A stretch of DNA of 64,000 bases from Gemmatimonadota bacterium (GCA_016704275.1 JADJAK010000006.1:124001-188000), one strand, 5' to 3'. Positions 25,054-33,480 are shown, counted from the stretch's first letter. The notes: generated by a model from the sequence alone, not told the origin. Numbers and translations: made by a program.

Positions 25054-25592
25054 GACTCGTCTCACGATTTGGACGATCGCCCAACGCGGGTAAGGAATCG
25101 TGGCCACCACGAGTCATGCTGAAGTTGCATCATTGCGTCCGTCGCCGGGATTGGGGTGTTTGCAGTCCTGACCGCGAGCTATGCTGGCAGGGAGATTGCC
25201 GTTGGAAGGTGGGCAGTTCGCAGTCTAGCCTTGTGCGCCGCTCGGTGTGGTGTCGTCGCGTGCGGCACGCGCGATTTGCTCTATTGCGATCTGGCGCGGT
25301 GCGCCGAGGCTTCAAGTTCATTGTGGAAATCCACAGGATTGAGTCGGAGGCTATCTGCTGCCCCGGGATTTCTCTCGCGCATCGGCGCCGCCATTTCGCC
25401 GAACAGGCAATCCAGCTTCGGATTGGTTTCCACCTCGGGAGGAATGCATCGCCCCGCCAATCAGCACGGCGCGTTGTGGAATGACCTAGTTGTTACGCCT
25501 CGATTCGCGGACGACCTTGGGGTGACGAGCGTGGGTACGCAGGTTGCCGCCTACCTGCTCGGTCAGGATTTCTCGAACACTGGGAGGTGAGT
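25054..25592. other. About 540 bp without a recognisable gene
   Basis: Both strands carry short open frames but none shows a signal peptide, domain or ribosome-binding site that I would trust. The minus strand around 25300-25420 has a protein-like stretch (LRLNPVDFHNELEASAHRA) that may be decayed coding sequence. The last bases (GGGAGG, 25582-25587) are the ribosome-binding site of the next gene. Confidence 0.5.
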
Positions 25593-25841
25593 ATGACGAT
25601 TTTGAGGAAACTCGCTACCGCGGGCGCCGCGACGGTCCTGCTTGCACTGAACCTCGTCGCAGCAGGGACCCTGACGGCGGATGAGGGGGAAGAACCATGG
25701 CCGCCGAATGGTTCATGTTACCTCAGCATGGTCGGTGGTCAGGCACATTGCTGGTGCGGGTTTCCGGACCCCACTCCAACCTGCCACACGATCTTTGGCG
25801 GTTGCATCTCGAATGAGACGACTCCCTGCGCAAATCCCTAG
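25593..25841 (+). CDS. Secreted six-cysteine peptide 2, unknown function
   Basis: 82 residues from the ATG at 25593, which has GGGAGG five bases upstream; a GTG at 25587 lies inside that site and is unlikely. The signal peptide is MTILRKLATAGAATVLLALN and continues LVAAGTLTADEGEE. The exported part has exactly six cysteines (GSCYLS, AHCWCGF, PTCHTIF, GGCIS, TPCANP). The plan is the same as the peptide at 23107, but the sequences are divergent. Downstream are a thioredoxin-fold protein and a propeller-like lipoprotein, mirroring the first set. Confidence 0.72.
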   Translation: MTILRKLATAGAATVLLALNLVAAGTLTADEGEEPWPPNGSCYLSMVGGQAHCWCGFPDPTPTCHTIFGGCISNETTPCANP

Positions 25842-25910
25842 CTGGCCCCCTGAGCTGCCGGGAGACCGACGACTTTGCCGTATCTCCCGGACAGCCCATC
25901 GGAGGATTAC

Positions 25911-26453
25911 GTGAACCAACGGATCGCGCGGAAAATCGTGATCGGACTTACCGTGATTCTCCTGTTCCAAGCGAGTTGGATTCTCTTCGACCGGCGCGCG
26001 ATTGCCGCGCCCACAACAGGTGACCAGCTCATCGATGCCCGAATCATCTCTACGGAAGGCAACCTGACTGCAACGACGCTACGTAACATCGCTACTGCCT
26101 CCTGCCAAGTTGTTGTGTTCTATCACTCTACGTGTCCGGTGTGCGACCGCATCGCACCATTCTGGCAACGCACACAGCGAGTGACCACGAACACAGGAAA
26201 CATCCCGGTGATCTGGGTCAGCGTATCCGCGTCAGACACGGGCGCCCGCGCGTTCCTGTCTCGCCACGAGCTTTCCTCGAACGATGCGCTTGGAGTGGCT
26301 TCAATTCGGGAATTGAAACGACTCGGAATCACGGCCTGGCCAAGATTTCTACTCGTGGATAGCGCAGGGCATTACACAGCAGAGGGGCCTCGGAAGCCAG
26401 CTGACTATAAGCGAATCTCCGGCTGCCGCCTTCTCGACTCAGTGCCGCAATGA
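25911..26453 (+). CDS. Membrane-anchored thioredoxin-like protein with CPVC active site
   Basis: 180 residues from the GTG at 25911, chosen because GGAGG (25901-25905) is five bases upstream; a TTG at 25875 lacks such a site. One membrane helix (about 9-26) is followed by a periplasmic thioredoxin-fold domain with FYHSTCPVCDRIAPFW (Cys75, Cys78), WVSVSASD, and the cis-proline segment ITAWPRFLLVDSAG. An additional Cys65 lies before the active site. Likely a thiol-disulfide reductase or oxidase acting on the nearby cysteine-rich peptide; the direction of electron flow is unknown. It overlaps the next gene by ATGA. Confidence 0.82.
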   Translation: MNQRIARKIVIGLTVILLFQASWILFDRRAIAAPTTGDQLIDARIISTEGNLTATTLRNIATASCQVVVFYHSTCPVCDRIAPFWQRTQRVTTNTGNIPVIWVSVSASDTGARAFLSRHELSSNDALGVASIRELKRLGITAWPRFLLVDSAGHYTAEGPRKPADYKRISGCRLLDSVPQ

Positions 26454-27718
26454 CCGTTCAGTCACAACGGACGACGCGGGCGCTAGACAAGAGTCTTTCA
26501 GCACTGCTCATTTTAATGCTGGTGGGGTGCAAGGCGGCCGCGGCACCAGATCCCGATATCGAGGAATCGGTGCAATTGTCCCGCCGCTTTCAGATGGAAC
26601 CTACCGTTGCCGCGGCAGTGATCCCCGCGAACGAGATGTTTCCGGAGTGGCGCCCCGAGTTGCTACGTTATCTAGTCGGCGGCGGCTTTCGGGACGACTC
26701 CACGCTCGGCTTTCAGCTCGCACATTCTGCAGTCATCATGAGTGATGGATCAATTTTCCTCGCGTCCTACCGCCCACCCTTTGTACGGTACTCAGCTGCG
26801 CGAGGGAACGTCGCTCACCTCGGTGTGACGGGTGAGGGGCCGGGTGAGTACCGCCAGATTCAATGGATCGCCCGCTTCCGCGGCGACTCGCTCCGGATAT
26901 GGGACGGAATCCTGCGGCGGTTGGCAACGCTCGATCCCGAAGGGCGTGTCGTCGCCGAAGCCAGGCCGTCGCCGAAGCTTCGAGATGCGCTCGAGTTCTG
27001 GCCGAGCAGGCTCTTTGACGACGGGCGCCTATTGGCGATCGGTCGACGGGGCGTTCCAGAAGCTGCTGGGAACTTAATAATTCGCGGTGACCTGCTGCTT
27101 GTCGACTCATCGAATAGTGTGGTCGAATCGCTCGCCAAAGACGTGCCACTTGGCGAGATGCATTTGAAGGAGGCGCCGAATCAACCCGGCATGGATCGAA
27201 GCTACTCGGTCGTCACACCGCCGTTCACTCGCTACGGGTTGACGGCGGCCGGTGGTCAACGGTGGTGCTACACCTGGACTGGTGGCGCGGACCTGTACTG
27301 CGGGGGTACCAAAGGGGAACAAGTTGTTTCGGTGCGTGACACACTCGCGCAGAGGGTCGTTGATGATTCGACGATGGTTCGGCACCTTGATGAGCTTGGG
27401 GTGCTCGAAGGCGCGGGCGATCAGCGAAAGGCAAGAATCATCGGCTGGAAGCAACACTGGACCCATGACTTCCTGCCGCGATGGTCTCGGATGGTGATGG
27501 ACGATCAAGAACGGATCTGGTTGCAGCGATATCGCAATCCACTTGATTCACAGGAACAGGTGATCGTGCTTGATCGACATTTTGCACCGGTGGCACGATT
27601 CGTATTCGAAGGTGGCTGGCAGCTTCTTGCTGCACGGGGGCAGATCGCCGTGGTTGCGAAGCGCACGGGGAGCGGTGGAGTTGCGAAGGTGCTGTCGCTC
27701 TCGAGCGGTGAGCTGTAG
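26450..27718 (+). CDS. Propeller-like lipoprotein
   Basis: 422 residues. A lipoprotein signal ends in the lipobox LVGC (Cys26 or nearby), so the protein is probably lipid-anchored. The body carries propeller features similar to the gene at 23633: IMSDGSIFLASYRPPFVRY, the signature VTGEGPGEYRQI, RIWDGILRRLATLD, and a late PRWSRMVMDDQERIWLQRY. No catalytic motif is visible. The ATGA overlap with the thioredoxin-like gene couples the two. Function is probably extracytoplasmic binding or sensing. Confidence 0.78.
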   Translation: MTVQSQRTTRALDKSLSALLILMLVGCKAAAAPDPDIEESVQLSRRFQMEPTVAAAVIPANEMFPEWRPELLRYLVGGGFRDDSTLGFQLAHSAVIMSDGSIFLASYRPPFVRYSAARGNVAHLGVTGEGPGEYRQIQWIARFRGDSLRIWDGILRRLATLDPEGRVVAEARPSPKLRDALEFWPSRLFDDGRLLAIGRRGVPEAAGNLIIRGDLLLVDSSNSVVESLAKDVPLGEMHLKEAPNQPGMDRSYSVVTPPFTRYGLTAAGGQRWCYTWTGGADLYCGGTKGEQVVSVRDTLAQRVVDDSTMVRHLDELGVLEGAGDQRKARIIGWKQHWTHDFLPRWSRMVMDDQERIWLQRYRNPLDSQEQVIVLDRHFAPVARFVFEGGWQLLAARGQIAVVAKRTGSGGVAKVLSLSSGEL

Positions 27719-27898
27719 CGCGAGCAACTTGCTCATGAATCCTAGGGTCACATTGGGCCTGGTTGGAACCCGCGTGGAGGATTTGCCTGCAGTGATGCTG
27801 TACCCCGCTGGGCCAGCATTTCATGTGTGGTCAGGCGGGAGAACATGATTCGACGAGAGGTCGGAGCACCTCTGCGAACCGCCACTCCGGAGACAAGA

Positions 27899-28003
27899 AT
27901 GCGGTGGGGTGTTGTCCTTGTGTTAGTGGCGACATGCAGTAAAGAGCATAGAGCGAACCCAGTCCTGCCACGCCAACTCGTTGGCGTGTGGGAGCTCAGT
28001 TGA
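27899..28003 (+). pseudogene. Truncated lipoprotein N-terminus (lipocalin-like start)
   Basis: 34 residues: a hydrophobic signal MRWGVVLVLVATCSKEH with a lipobox-like VATC, then LPRQLVGVWELS and a TGA stop. The LVGVWEL pattern is how small lipocalin-like lipoproteins commonly begin after the anchor. The frame remains protein-like after the stop (LTLDILRQSG), so this looks like a gene interrupted by a nonsense mutation rather than an intact tiny gene. Confidence 0.45.
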
Positions 28004-28228
28004 CTAACGCTGGACATTCTCCGGCAATCGGGCACGTCGCGCTGTTGCGATTTGAATAGTTTGCAGTGCCCGGGTGACGGCTGTCCCGGATGCGTCGAAT
28101 CGTGCGGCACCACCGAGCAAAGGGCGTGCATCAACCAGTGCTACGGCACAACCCAGTCAACTGGTTGCGCAATCTCCGTCGTTCCTTGCCGCAACTACCC
28201 CAGGCACTTCCGCGCGCCCTTCGTCGCG
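28004..28228 (+). pseudogene. Cysteine-rich open stretch (ten Cys) without start codon
   Basis: In the frame of the truncated lipoprotein, directly after its stop, the translation has ten cysteines in about 50 residues: SRCCDL, LQCPGDGCPGCVESCG, RACINQCYG, TGCAIS and VVPCRN, then a TAG stop. No good start codon exists. Cysteine density of this kind is not expected by chance and recalls the six-Cys exported peptides nearby. Possibly a broken cysteine-rich secreted protein. Confidence 0.4.
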
Positions 28229-28231
28229 TAG

Positions 28232-29098
28232 GTTGTCGGTCGCACGGGAGAGTACTCCTCCATCGCTGCTATCGGCGCGAGGGGAGAGACCTTCTGGGTC
28301 TCCGATCCGCTTGCATTTCGCATTTCGTGGATGAAGCCGGATGGCACCCTCCTCGGAACGATGCGCGCTCCAGCCGCGACCACCCTGCGACATGCGAAGC
28401 TCCCCTACATTCGACCCACGCCCTTCGGTATTGGCGTCGGAGACACCTTGATTGTTGTGGCGGACCGGGAACCCTCGGCAGGTGTGTCCCCGTCCCTTGG
28501 ATCCATGGGATTTGGTGGCAAGGCGGCAATCCGACTTGCCTCCGATTCATCGCCCCAACTCCTCGCGCGTACGGGGGCGTCCCCAGCGTGCGCCGTGGTC
28601 GCGCAAAACGCAGTTGCGGCAGTGCCCTTCTGTGCCGCGCCACTACTCGCAGTTCGAGGAGATGGTCGTGGTGTCGTTGTGGTACAGTTCGAGGGAGAAA
28701 CGCTCTCGCCGGTGCGGGTGCACTTCATCAGCAATTCGGGCGACACAGTTTTCACGCACGTCATCAAGTCACGCGGCGTATCGATCCCGCGGGACACAGT
28801 GGAGGCCTCCTTACGGCCGCTCCGCAATGACGCGCGCTATCGTTCGCAGGTGATTGCCCCTCGATACTACCCGCCAGTGCGACGTGTGATCGCCGGTGGA
28901 GATGGTAGTGTCTGGCTCGAGGAGCATCAACCGACGACCGCACATCAATGGTTGGTGCTCGGTCCAAACGGCCGTCCCCAGGGCAGAGTAACCGTCCCCG
29001 CCAATGTCCGCATCATGAGTGCGGTTGCTGACACCTTCTGGGGGGTCGAACTAGATGAGGATGATGTGCCCACGATCGTCCGACATCGGGTCAAGTGA
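28232..29098 (+). pseudogene. 5'-truncated 6-bladed beta-propeller protein
   Basis: Homologous in layout to the C-terminal three quarters of the protein at 23633. After the TAG at 28229 the frame reads VVGRTGEYSSIAAIG (compare IGRKGGGPGEF), GETFWVSDPLAFRIS, and ends GGDGSVWLEE, VTVPANVRIMSAVADTFWGV. The signal peptide and first blades are missing. An internal ATG at 28331 could express 255 residues, but without export signal, so loss of function is likely. Confidence 0.7.
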
Positions 29099-29187
29099 GA
29101 CCTCCCCGAACGCAGCAAAGAGTTCGAGGGATGTCCTCTGGCGCTGGCAGTATGCCCGGCTAAGGGTCACGGAGCGCTATCTCGAAG

Positions 29188-29213
29188 GTCGTAGGTCGTA
29201 AGTCGAAAGTCGG
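29188..29213. repeat. GTCGTAR heptad array
   Basis: Three to four tandem units (GTCGTAG, GTCGTAA, GTCGAAA, GTCGG) in the 175-bp gap before the DUF305 gene, without a TCATCCTGAGC core or complementary arm. It is the first heptad repeat after a 15-kb stretch lacking them. Confidence 0.8.
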
Positions 29214-29273
29214 AGAGGTTCCATCATCCACAGCCGCCTTGCGCCCTCCCTCCCCGTAAGGCAACTTCTGAGA

Positions 29274-29897
29274 ATGCCCAACACCACCCGTTTTCCGATG
29301 CTCCTCCTCGCCCTGACCCTCGGCGTGTCCGCTCCCGCCGCTGCGCAGGACCATTCGATGCACGCCATGGGTCACCAGGGGATGCCCGAGCTCAAGCCGA
29401 TTCCGCCCGGCTCGCTGCACACCGCCGCCGATGTGCAGTTCATGCAGGGGATGATCGCGCACCATGGCCAGGCGATCCACATGTCGAAGCTGGCCGAGAC
29501 GCGGAGCCGCAACAGCACCCTCATCCGCTTTGCCAAGAAGATCGACCAGTCGCAGGAGTCGGAGATCCGCCTGATGCAGGGGTGGCTCGTCGACCACAAG
29601 CAGACCGCCCCCGACACCGCGGCGTATCACACGATCATGATGCCGGGGATGCTGACGGTCGAGGAGTTGAAGGAGTTGGCGACGATCAAGGGGACGATGT
29701 TCGATCGTCGCTTCCTTGAGCTGATGATCCAGCACCACGAGGGTGCGCTCTCGATGGTGGACGACCTCTTCAAGACGAAGGGGGCGGCGCAGGATATTGA
29801 CGTGAACGTCTTCGCGAATGATGTCCACCAGGTCCAGACCGCGGAAATTGCCTTGATGCGCCAGATGCTGACCACCCTGAAGGGAGAGACTCGATGA
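29274..29897 (+). CDS. Exported DUF305 protein
   Basis: 207 residues with a signal peptide ending APAAAQ, then a His/Met-rich stretch (DHSMHAMGHQGMPE). Two DUF305 half-motifs follow: FMQGMIAHHGQAIHMS (about 62-77) and ELMIQHHEGALSMV (about 148-161), the paired HH positions characteristic of the family, which forms a ferritin-like four-helix fold. Family members are often linked to metal handling, especially copper; the Met/His-rich N-terminus fits, but metal binding is not shown. It overlaps the next gene by ATGA. Confidence 0.9.
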   Translation: MPNTTRFPMLLLALTLGVSAPAAAQDHSMHAMGHQGMPELKPIPPGSLHTAADVQFMQGMIAHHGQAIHMSKLAETRSRNSTLIRFAKKIDQSQESEIRLMQGWLVDHKQTAPDTAAYHTIMMPGMLTVEELKELATIKGTMFDRRFLELMIQHHEGALSMVDDLFKTKGAAQDIDVNVFANDVHQVQTAEIALMRQMLTTLKGETR

Positions 29898-31660
29898 CCG
29901 GTTCGTTCCGCCTCTTTGCCGCCGCCGCCGTGCTGTTCGCCACGGCGTCGACCTTGTCGGCCCAGTCGTACCCGAAGGGCGGCGATCCGCGCGACGGGCT
30001 CAAGCCCGGCATGCGCGATGCCGCCATCGCGGCGCAGGGGATGCGCCTGGTGAGCACGGTCCCGAAGCCGGCGGTCCTCGACACGGCGCGCGGACTGACC
30101 TTCATCAACTCAGATCTCGCCTTCCGCGGCAAGCTGGTCTACCAGGGCAACTTCGCCGGTTTCTCGATCTGGGACGTGAGCAATCCGAGCGCGCCGACGA
30201 TGGTCTCGGTGGTGCCGTGCATCACCTCGCAGGGCGATCCTTCGATCATCGGCCACCTCCTCTTCATCTCGGCGGAAGGCGGCGGCAACCGGAACGACTG
30301 CGCCAAGGGCGGCGTGCAGAAGCCGGAAGATCACATGGCCGGCGTCCGGATCTACGACGTCTCCGATCCGAAGTCGCCGCGTCTCGTGAAGAACGTGCAG
30401 ACCTGCAAGGGGTCGCATACCCACACGGTGATCCCGGACCCGAAGAACAAGGGAATCATCTACATCTACGTGTCGGGCAGCGGCGGCGTCCGGAAGGAAA
30501 TGACGGGCTGCGCCGAAGGGACCGACCCGGCGGACGTGAACAACTCGCTCTACCGCCTCGACGTGATCAAGGTGCCGCTCAAGAATCCGGAGGCCGCCGA
30601 GGTGGTGACCGGCGCGCGGATCTTCACGGGACTCGACGCCGCGCCGCGCCGTGGCGGCGGTCAGGCCGGTGGTGGACGGCCGGCGACCGGTCCCCGGAAT
30701 TGCCATGACGTCTCCGCCTACCCGGCGTTCGGCCTGCTGGCCGGCGCGTGCGGCAGCCATGGCCTCCTGGTCGACGTCTCCGATCCGGAGCATCCGGTGC
30801 GGCTCGACGCGGTGTCCGACACGAACTTCTCGCTCTGGCACACGGCGGTCTTCTCGAACGACGGCAGCAAGCTGGTCTTCACCGATGAGTGGGGCGGCGG
30901 CACCGGGCCGATGTGCCAGGCGACGTCGATGCTCGAGATGGGCGGCAACACGGTGCTCTCGATCGGCAAGGATCGGAAGCTGACGCAGCATGCCTACTTC
31001 AAGATCCCGACCGGGCAGACGGCGCAGGAGAACTGCGTCTCGCACAACGGCGCGCTGGTGCCGGTGCCGGGCCGCGACATCATGGTGCAGGGGTGGTATC
31101 AGGGTGGCGTGAGCGTGATGGACTTCACCGATTCGGATCATCCGGTCGAGCTGGCGTTCTTCGATCGCGGCGCGATCGATGCCCCGCCGGTGGTGACGGA
31201 CAGCGTGCCGGCCCGTCGTGGCGGCGGGATCATCGGCGGCTCGTGGGGCGCCTACTACTACAACGGCCTGGTCTACTCGTCCGAACTGGCGCGCGGCCTC
31301 GACATCCTCGAACTGCTGCCGAGCGCGCAGTTGAGCGCCAACGAGCTCGCCGCTGCGAAGCTGATCGTGATGGATGAGTTCAATCCGCAGAGCCAGCCGA
31401 AGCTGGTCTGGCCGGCGGCCTTCCCGGTGGTGCGCAGCTACCTCGACCAGCTGGTGCGCGGCAACGGCCTCGCGGCAGCCCGCACGACGGCGATCGCCAC
31501 GGCGCTCGACGCGGCCGAGGCGAAGAGTGGCGCGGCGCGGCGGACGGCGCTGACGACGTTGGCGGCCCAGGTCGACAAGGATGTGGCCGGCGCGACGGAC
31601 AAGGCGCGGGTGAAGACGATGGCGGCGGAGATGCGGCGGTTGGCGGGGGTGAGCCGTTAG
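29894..31660 (+). CDS. Exported LVIVD-repeat protein
   Basis: 588 residues with a signal peptide ending TLSAQS. The body carries LVIVD-type repeats that build a beta-propeller: GFSIWDVSNPSAPTMVS, VRIYDVSDPKSPRLV, LLVDVSDPEHPVRLD and SVMDFTDSDHPVELA. The last ~75 residues form a separate alanine-rich helical module (ARTTAIATALDAAEAKSG ... ATDKARVKTMAAEMRRL) that is repeated almost unchanged at the end of the gene at 32520. It is coupled to the DUF305 gene, a pairing suggesting a joint periplasmic role. Molecular function unknown. Confidence 0.85.
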   Translation: MTGSFRLFAAAAVLFATASTLSAQSYPKGGDPRDGLKPGMRDAAIAAQGMRLVSTVPKPAVLDTARGLTFINSDLAFRGKLVYQGNFAGFSIWDVSNPSAPTMVSVVPCITSQGDPSIIGHLLFISAEGGGNRNDCAKGGVQKPEDHMAGVRIYDVSDPKSPRLVKNVQTCKGSHTHTVIPDPKNKGIIYIYVSGSGGVRKEMTGCAEGTDPADVNNSLYRLDVIKVPLKNPEAAEVVTGARIFTGLDAAPRRGGGQAGGGRPATGPRNCHDVSAYPAFGLLAGACGSHGLLVDVSDPEHPVRLDAVSDTNFSLWHTAVFSNDGSKLVFTDEWGGGTGPMCQATSMLEMGGNTVLSIGKDRKLTQHAYFKIPTGQTAQENCVSHNGALVPVPGRDIMVQGWYQGGVSVMDFTDSDHPVELAFFDRGAIDAPPVVTDSVPARRGGGIIGGSWGAYYYNGLVYSSELARGLDILELLPSAQLSANELAAAKLIVMDEFNPQSQPKLVWPAAFPVVRSYLDQLVRGNGLAAARTTAIATALDAAEAKSGAARRTALTTLAAQVDKDVAGATDKARVKTMAAEMRRLAGVSR

Positions 31661-31753
31661 TCGTTGGTCGTTGGTCGTTAGGTGCCTTCGCCGCGGCCGT
31701 CAGGCCGCGGTGCGCCGTGCAGATAACCCCCAGCCGCGGCCGTCAGGCCGCGG
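31660..31753. repeat. GTCGTTG heptads and two identical 20-bp palindromic repeats
   Basis: Heptads (31660-31681: GTCGTTG twice, then GTCGTTA) begin at the last base of the LVIVD gene's stop. Two identical copies of CCGCGGCCGTCAGGCCGCGG follow (31691-31710 and 31734-31753), the second ending just before the next gene's start. These are GC-rich hairpins of a third repeat type. Confidence 0.85.
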
Positions 31754-31757
31754 TTTG

Positions 31758-32345
31758 GTGTGCGCGCTGATCACGGTGCTGTTCGCCGCGCCGTTGCGGG
31801 CACAGTGGTCCGAGCCGGGAATGCGCACCTGTCCGGCCGCCGACAGCGCCATCGGCAAGATGCGCAAGATGAACAAGCCGCGGGTGCGCTTTCTCTACAT
31901 TCCCGAACGCGATGCCTCGTTGATCGTGACCCACCTGCGCGCGACGTCGTGGCAGGTGGGGCGGAGCCGTGTGGTCGGCATGGAGGGGCGGATCCCGGTG
32001 GCGGGCCGAGGGCCGGACTCGAATCCGTCATTCGAGTTCGCGCTGATGGTGCTCGACAGTGTGGAACGGGTCCCGTCCGAGATGCCGCTCGTCATGGTCC
32101 TCGACAAGCGGGACACCCTGCGCGCCTACGACCCGCAGGTGCGGCCGGTGCTCAACCAGCCCAAGGTGAAGGGCGTCCCGTTGACGATCCGCTACGGGCT
32201 CACCGTCGAGGAGACGCGCCGTCTGGCCAAGGCGAAGGAGGCGACCGGGATGCTGGGGCCGCATCGATTCATGCTGTACGACTGGGAGTTGCACGACCTG
32301 GAGGCGGTGTATCGGGTCGCGCGGTGTGGGGGGGCTGATTGGTAG
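31758..32345 (+). CDS. Exported protein of unknown function
   Basis: 195 residues from the GTG at 31758 (TTG at 31755 is equally possible); longer versions would translate the upstream repeats. The signal peptide is VCALITVLFAAPLRAQ. The mature part has CPAADSAIGKMRKMNKPRVR, then a beta-rich region with SFEFALMVLDSVER and MPLVMVLDKRDTLRAYDPQ, and an acidic, aromatic end. No family recognised and no catalytic motif. Its last codons are followed immediately by a heptad repeat. Confidence 0.65.
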   Translation: MCALITVLFAAPLRAQWSEPGMRTCPAADSAIGKMRKMNKPRVRFLYIPERDASLIVTHLRATSWQVGRSRVVGMEGRIPVAGRGPDSNPSFEFALMVLDSVERVPSEMPLVMVLDKRDTLRAYDPQVRPVLNQPKVKGVPLTIRYGLTVEETRRLAKAKEATGMLGPHRFMLYDWELHDLEAVYRVARCGGADW

Positions 32346-32433
32346 GTCGTAGGTCATAAGTCGTAAGTCGTAGGTCGTAGGTCATCCCGAGCAGCCCGAG
32401 GAGCCTGCCCTGAACGCAGTCAAGGGATCTGCG
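32346..32433. repeat. GTCGTAR heptad array running into a degenerate core
   Basis: Five heptads (GTCGTAG, GTCATAA, GTCGTAA, GTCGTAG, GTCGTAG) run without a break into GTCATCCCGAGCAGC, a core variant, followed by CCTGCCCTGAACGCAG and GGGATCTGCGTGATCGCG. The right arm is absent. The array starts right after the preceding stop codon. Confidence 0.8.
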
Positions 32434-32519
32434 TGATCGCGAAGGGGCCAGCACCGGCCCACCCTGATTCACGACGACCCCTCGCTTCGCGATCTCCCCC
32501 TCTCAACATCGGATCGTCC

Positions 32520-33317
32520 ATGAACCGATTCGCTCTCACGTCCAGGCTGCTCGTCGGACTCTTACCGCTGTTGACCGTCCTGCCGCTGGCGGCTCAGGCG
32601 CCGACGCTAACGGCCACCCTCACGCGCACCGTCACCGGCGACTTCACCTACGTCGGCTCGATGGTGATCGGCGCCGACGGCTCGGTGCTGGTGTCGCAGC
32701 CGTCCGATGTGCGGCTGCTGCTGGTGACGGCGGCTCCCGAGCCGAAGGTCCTCGGCCGACGCGGGGCGGGACCGAACGAGTTCCAGTTCATCCAGGGGCT
32801 CGGTCTCGCCGGGGGAAAGTTCTGGGCCTACGATGCGCAATTGCAACGGATCACGTTCATCGAGCCGACGGGTGCCTTCGGCCCCAGCCAGCCTCTCGAG
32901 GGGTTGGCCGGGAAGCCGGCGCTTCGGGGTTTCATGTCACCGTCGCTCGTGGCCGTCGTCACTCCGGACTCGCTGCTCGTTGCGGCGTCGGCCGAGGGGA
33001 CGGGGATGCTGGGGATGATCGAGCTGGCCGAGCGCCACTTCATGATCACCGGGGCGGGGCAGCTCGCGATGCGCGAGGTGGCGCGTCGGGCGGCCGCGCC
33101 GAATTGCGCCGTGATCCAGGGGAATGGCGTCTCGGCGGCGCGGACGACGGCGATCGCCACGGCGCTCGACGCGGCCGAGACGAAGCGTGGTGCGGCGCGT
33201 GCCACGGCGTTGCGGGCGTTGGCCGGCACAGTGGACAAGGATGTGGCCGGCGCGACCGACAAGGCGCGGGTGAAGTCGCTGGCCGCGGAGATGCGGCGGT
33301 TGGCGGCGGCGAAGTAG
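32520..33317 (+). CDS. Hybrid exported protein: partial beta-propeller fused to LVIVD-protein C-terminal module
   Basis: 265 residues from the ATG at 32520; signal peptide ends LPLAAQA. Residues ~30-200 follow the 6-bladed propeller pattern seen at 23633: VIGADGSVLVSQPSDVRLLL, the signature LGRRGAGPNEFQF and GGKFWAYDAQLQRITFI. Only about half a propeller is present. The last ~65 residues (ARTTAIATALDAAETKRGAA onward) are nearly identical, at DNA level too, to the end of the LVIVD gene at 29894. The gene therefore looks like a recombination chimera that kept an open frame. Whether it folds and functions is unclear. Confidence 0.7.
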   Translation: MNRFALTSRLLVGLLPLLTVLPLAAQAPTLTATLTRTVTGDFTYVGSMVIGADGSVLVSQPSDVRLLLVTAAPEPKVLGRRGAGPNEFQFIQGLGLAGGKFWAYDAQLQRITFIEPTGAFGPSQPLEGLAGKPALRGFMSPSLVAVVTPDSLLVAASAEGTGMLGMIELAERHFMITGAGQLAMREVARRAAAPNCAVIQGNGVSAARTTAIATALDAAETKRGAARATALRALAGTVDKDVAGATDKARVKSLAAEMRRLAAAK

Positions 33318-33379
33318 CTTGTTGGGATGCGCTCCAGCCGCGCATGTCAATGCGCGGTAGGTCGTCAATCGGTGATGCT

Positions 33380-33480
33380 CGTCATCCCGAGCGAAGCGAG
33401 GGACCCGCGTAGCGCCGCCGCATGGGCGAGCGTCAGCCCATTCGCGGTCACGCAGGTCCCTCGCTTCGCTCGGGATGACG
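33380..33480. repeat. Palindromic core element without heptad arms
   Basis: Inverted repeat with ends CGTCATCCCGAGCGAAGCGA and TCGCTTCGCTCGGGATGACG (33380-33404 and 33455-33480) and a small internal hairpin. It lies in the 350-bp gap before the third GMC gene; the rest of that gap (33318-33379, 33481-33668) shows nothing recognisable. Confidence 0.85.

Larger units (their letters stand above)
27719..28231 (+). other. About 510-bp gap with decayed coding sequence
   Basis: 27719-27898 shows nothing recognisable. From 27899 one reading frame continues through two stops (TGA at 28001, TAG at 28229) into the propeller remnant. The parts are listed separately. Confidence 0.5.

Noticed and set aside
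28001..28003. TGA at 28001 as a selenocysteine codon
   Set aside because: No SECIS-like hairpin follows closely, the position is not in a redox motif, and a second stop (TAG) lies downstream in the same frame.
31671..31757. Start of the exported protein at 31671
   Set aside because: The extra N-terminus translates heptads and two 20-bp palindromic repeats; a start at 31755/31758 places the signal peptide at the N-terminus.
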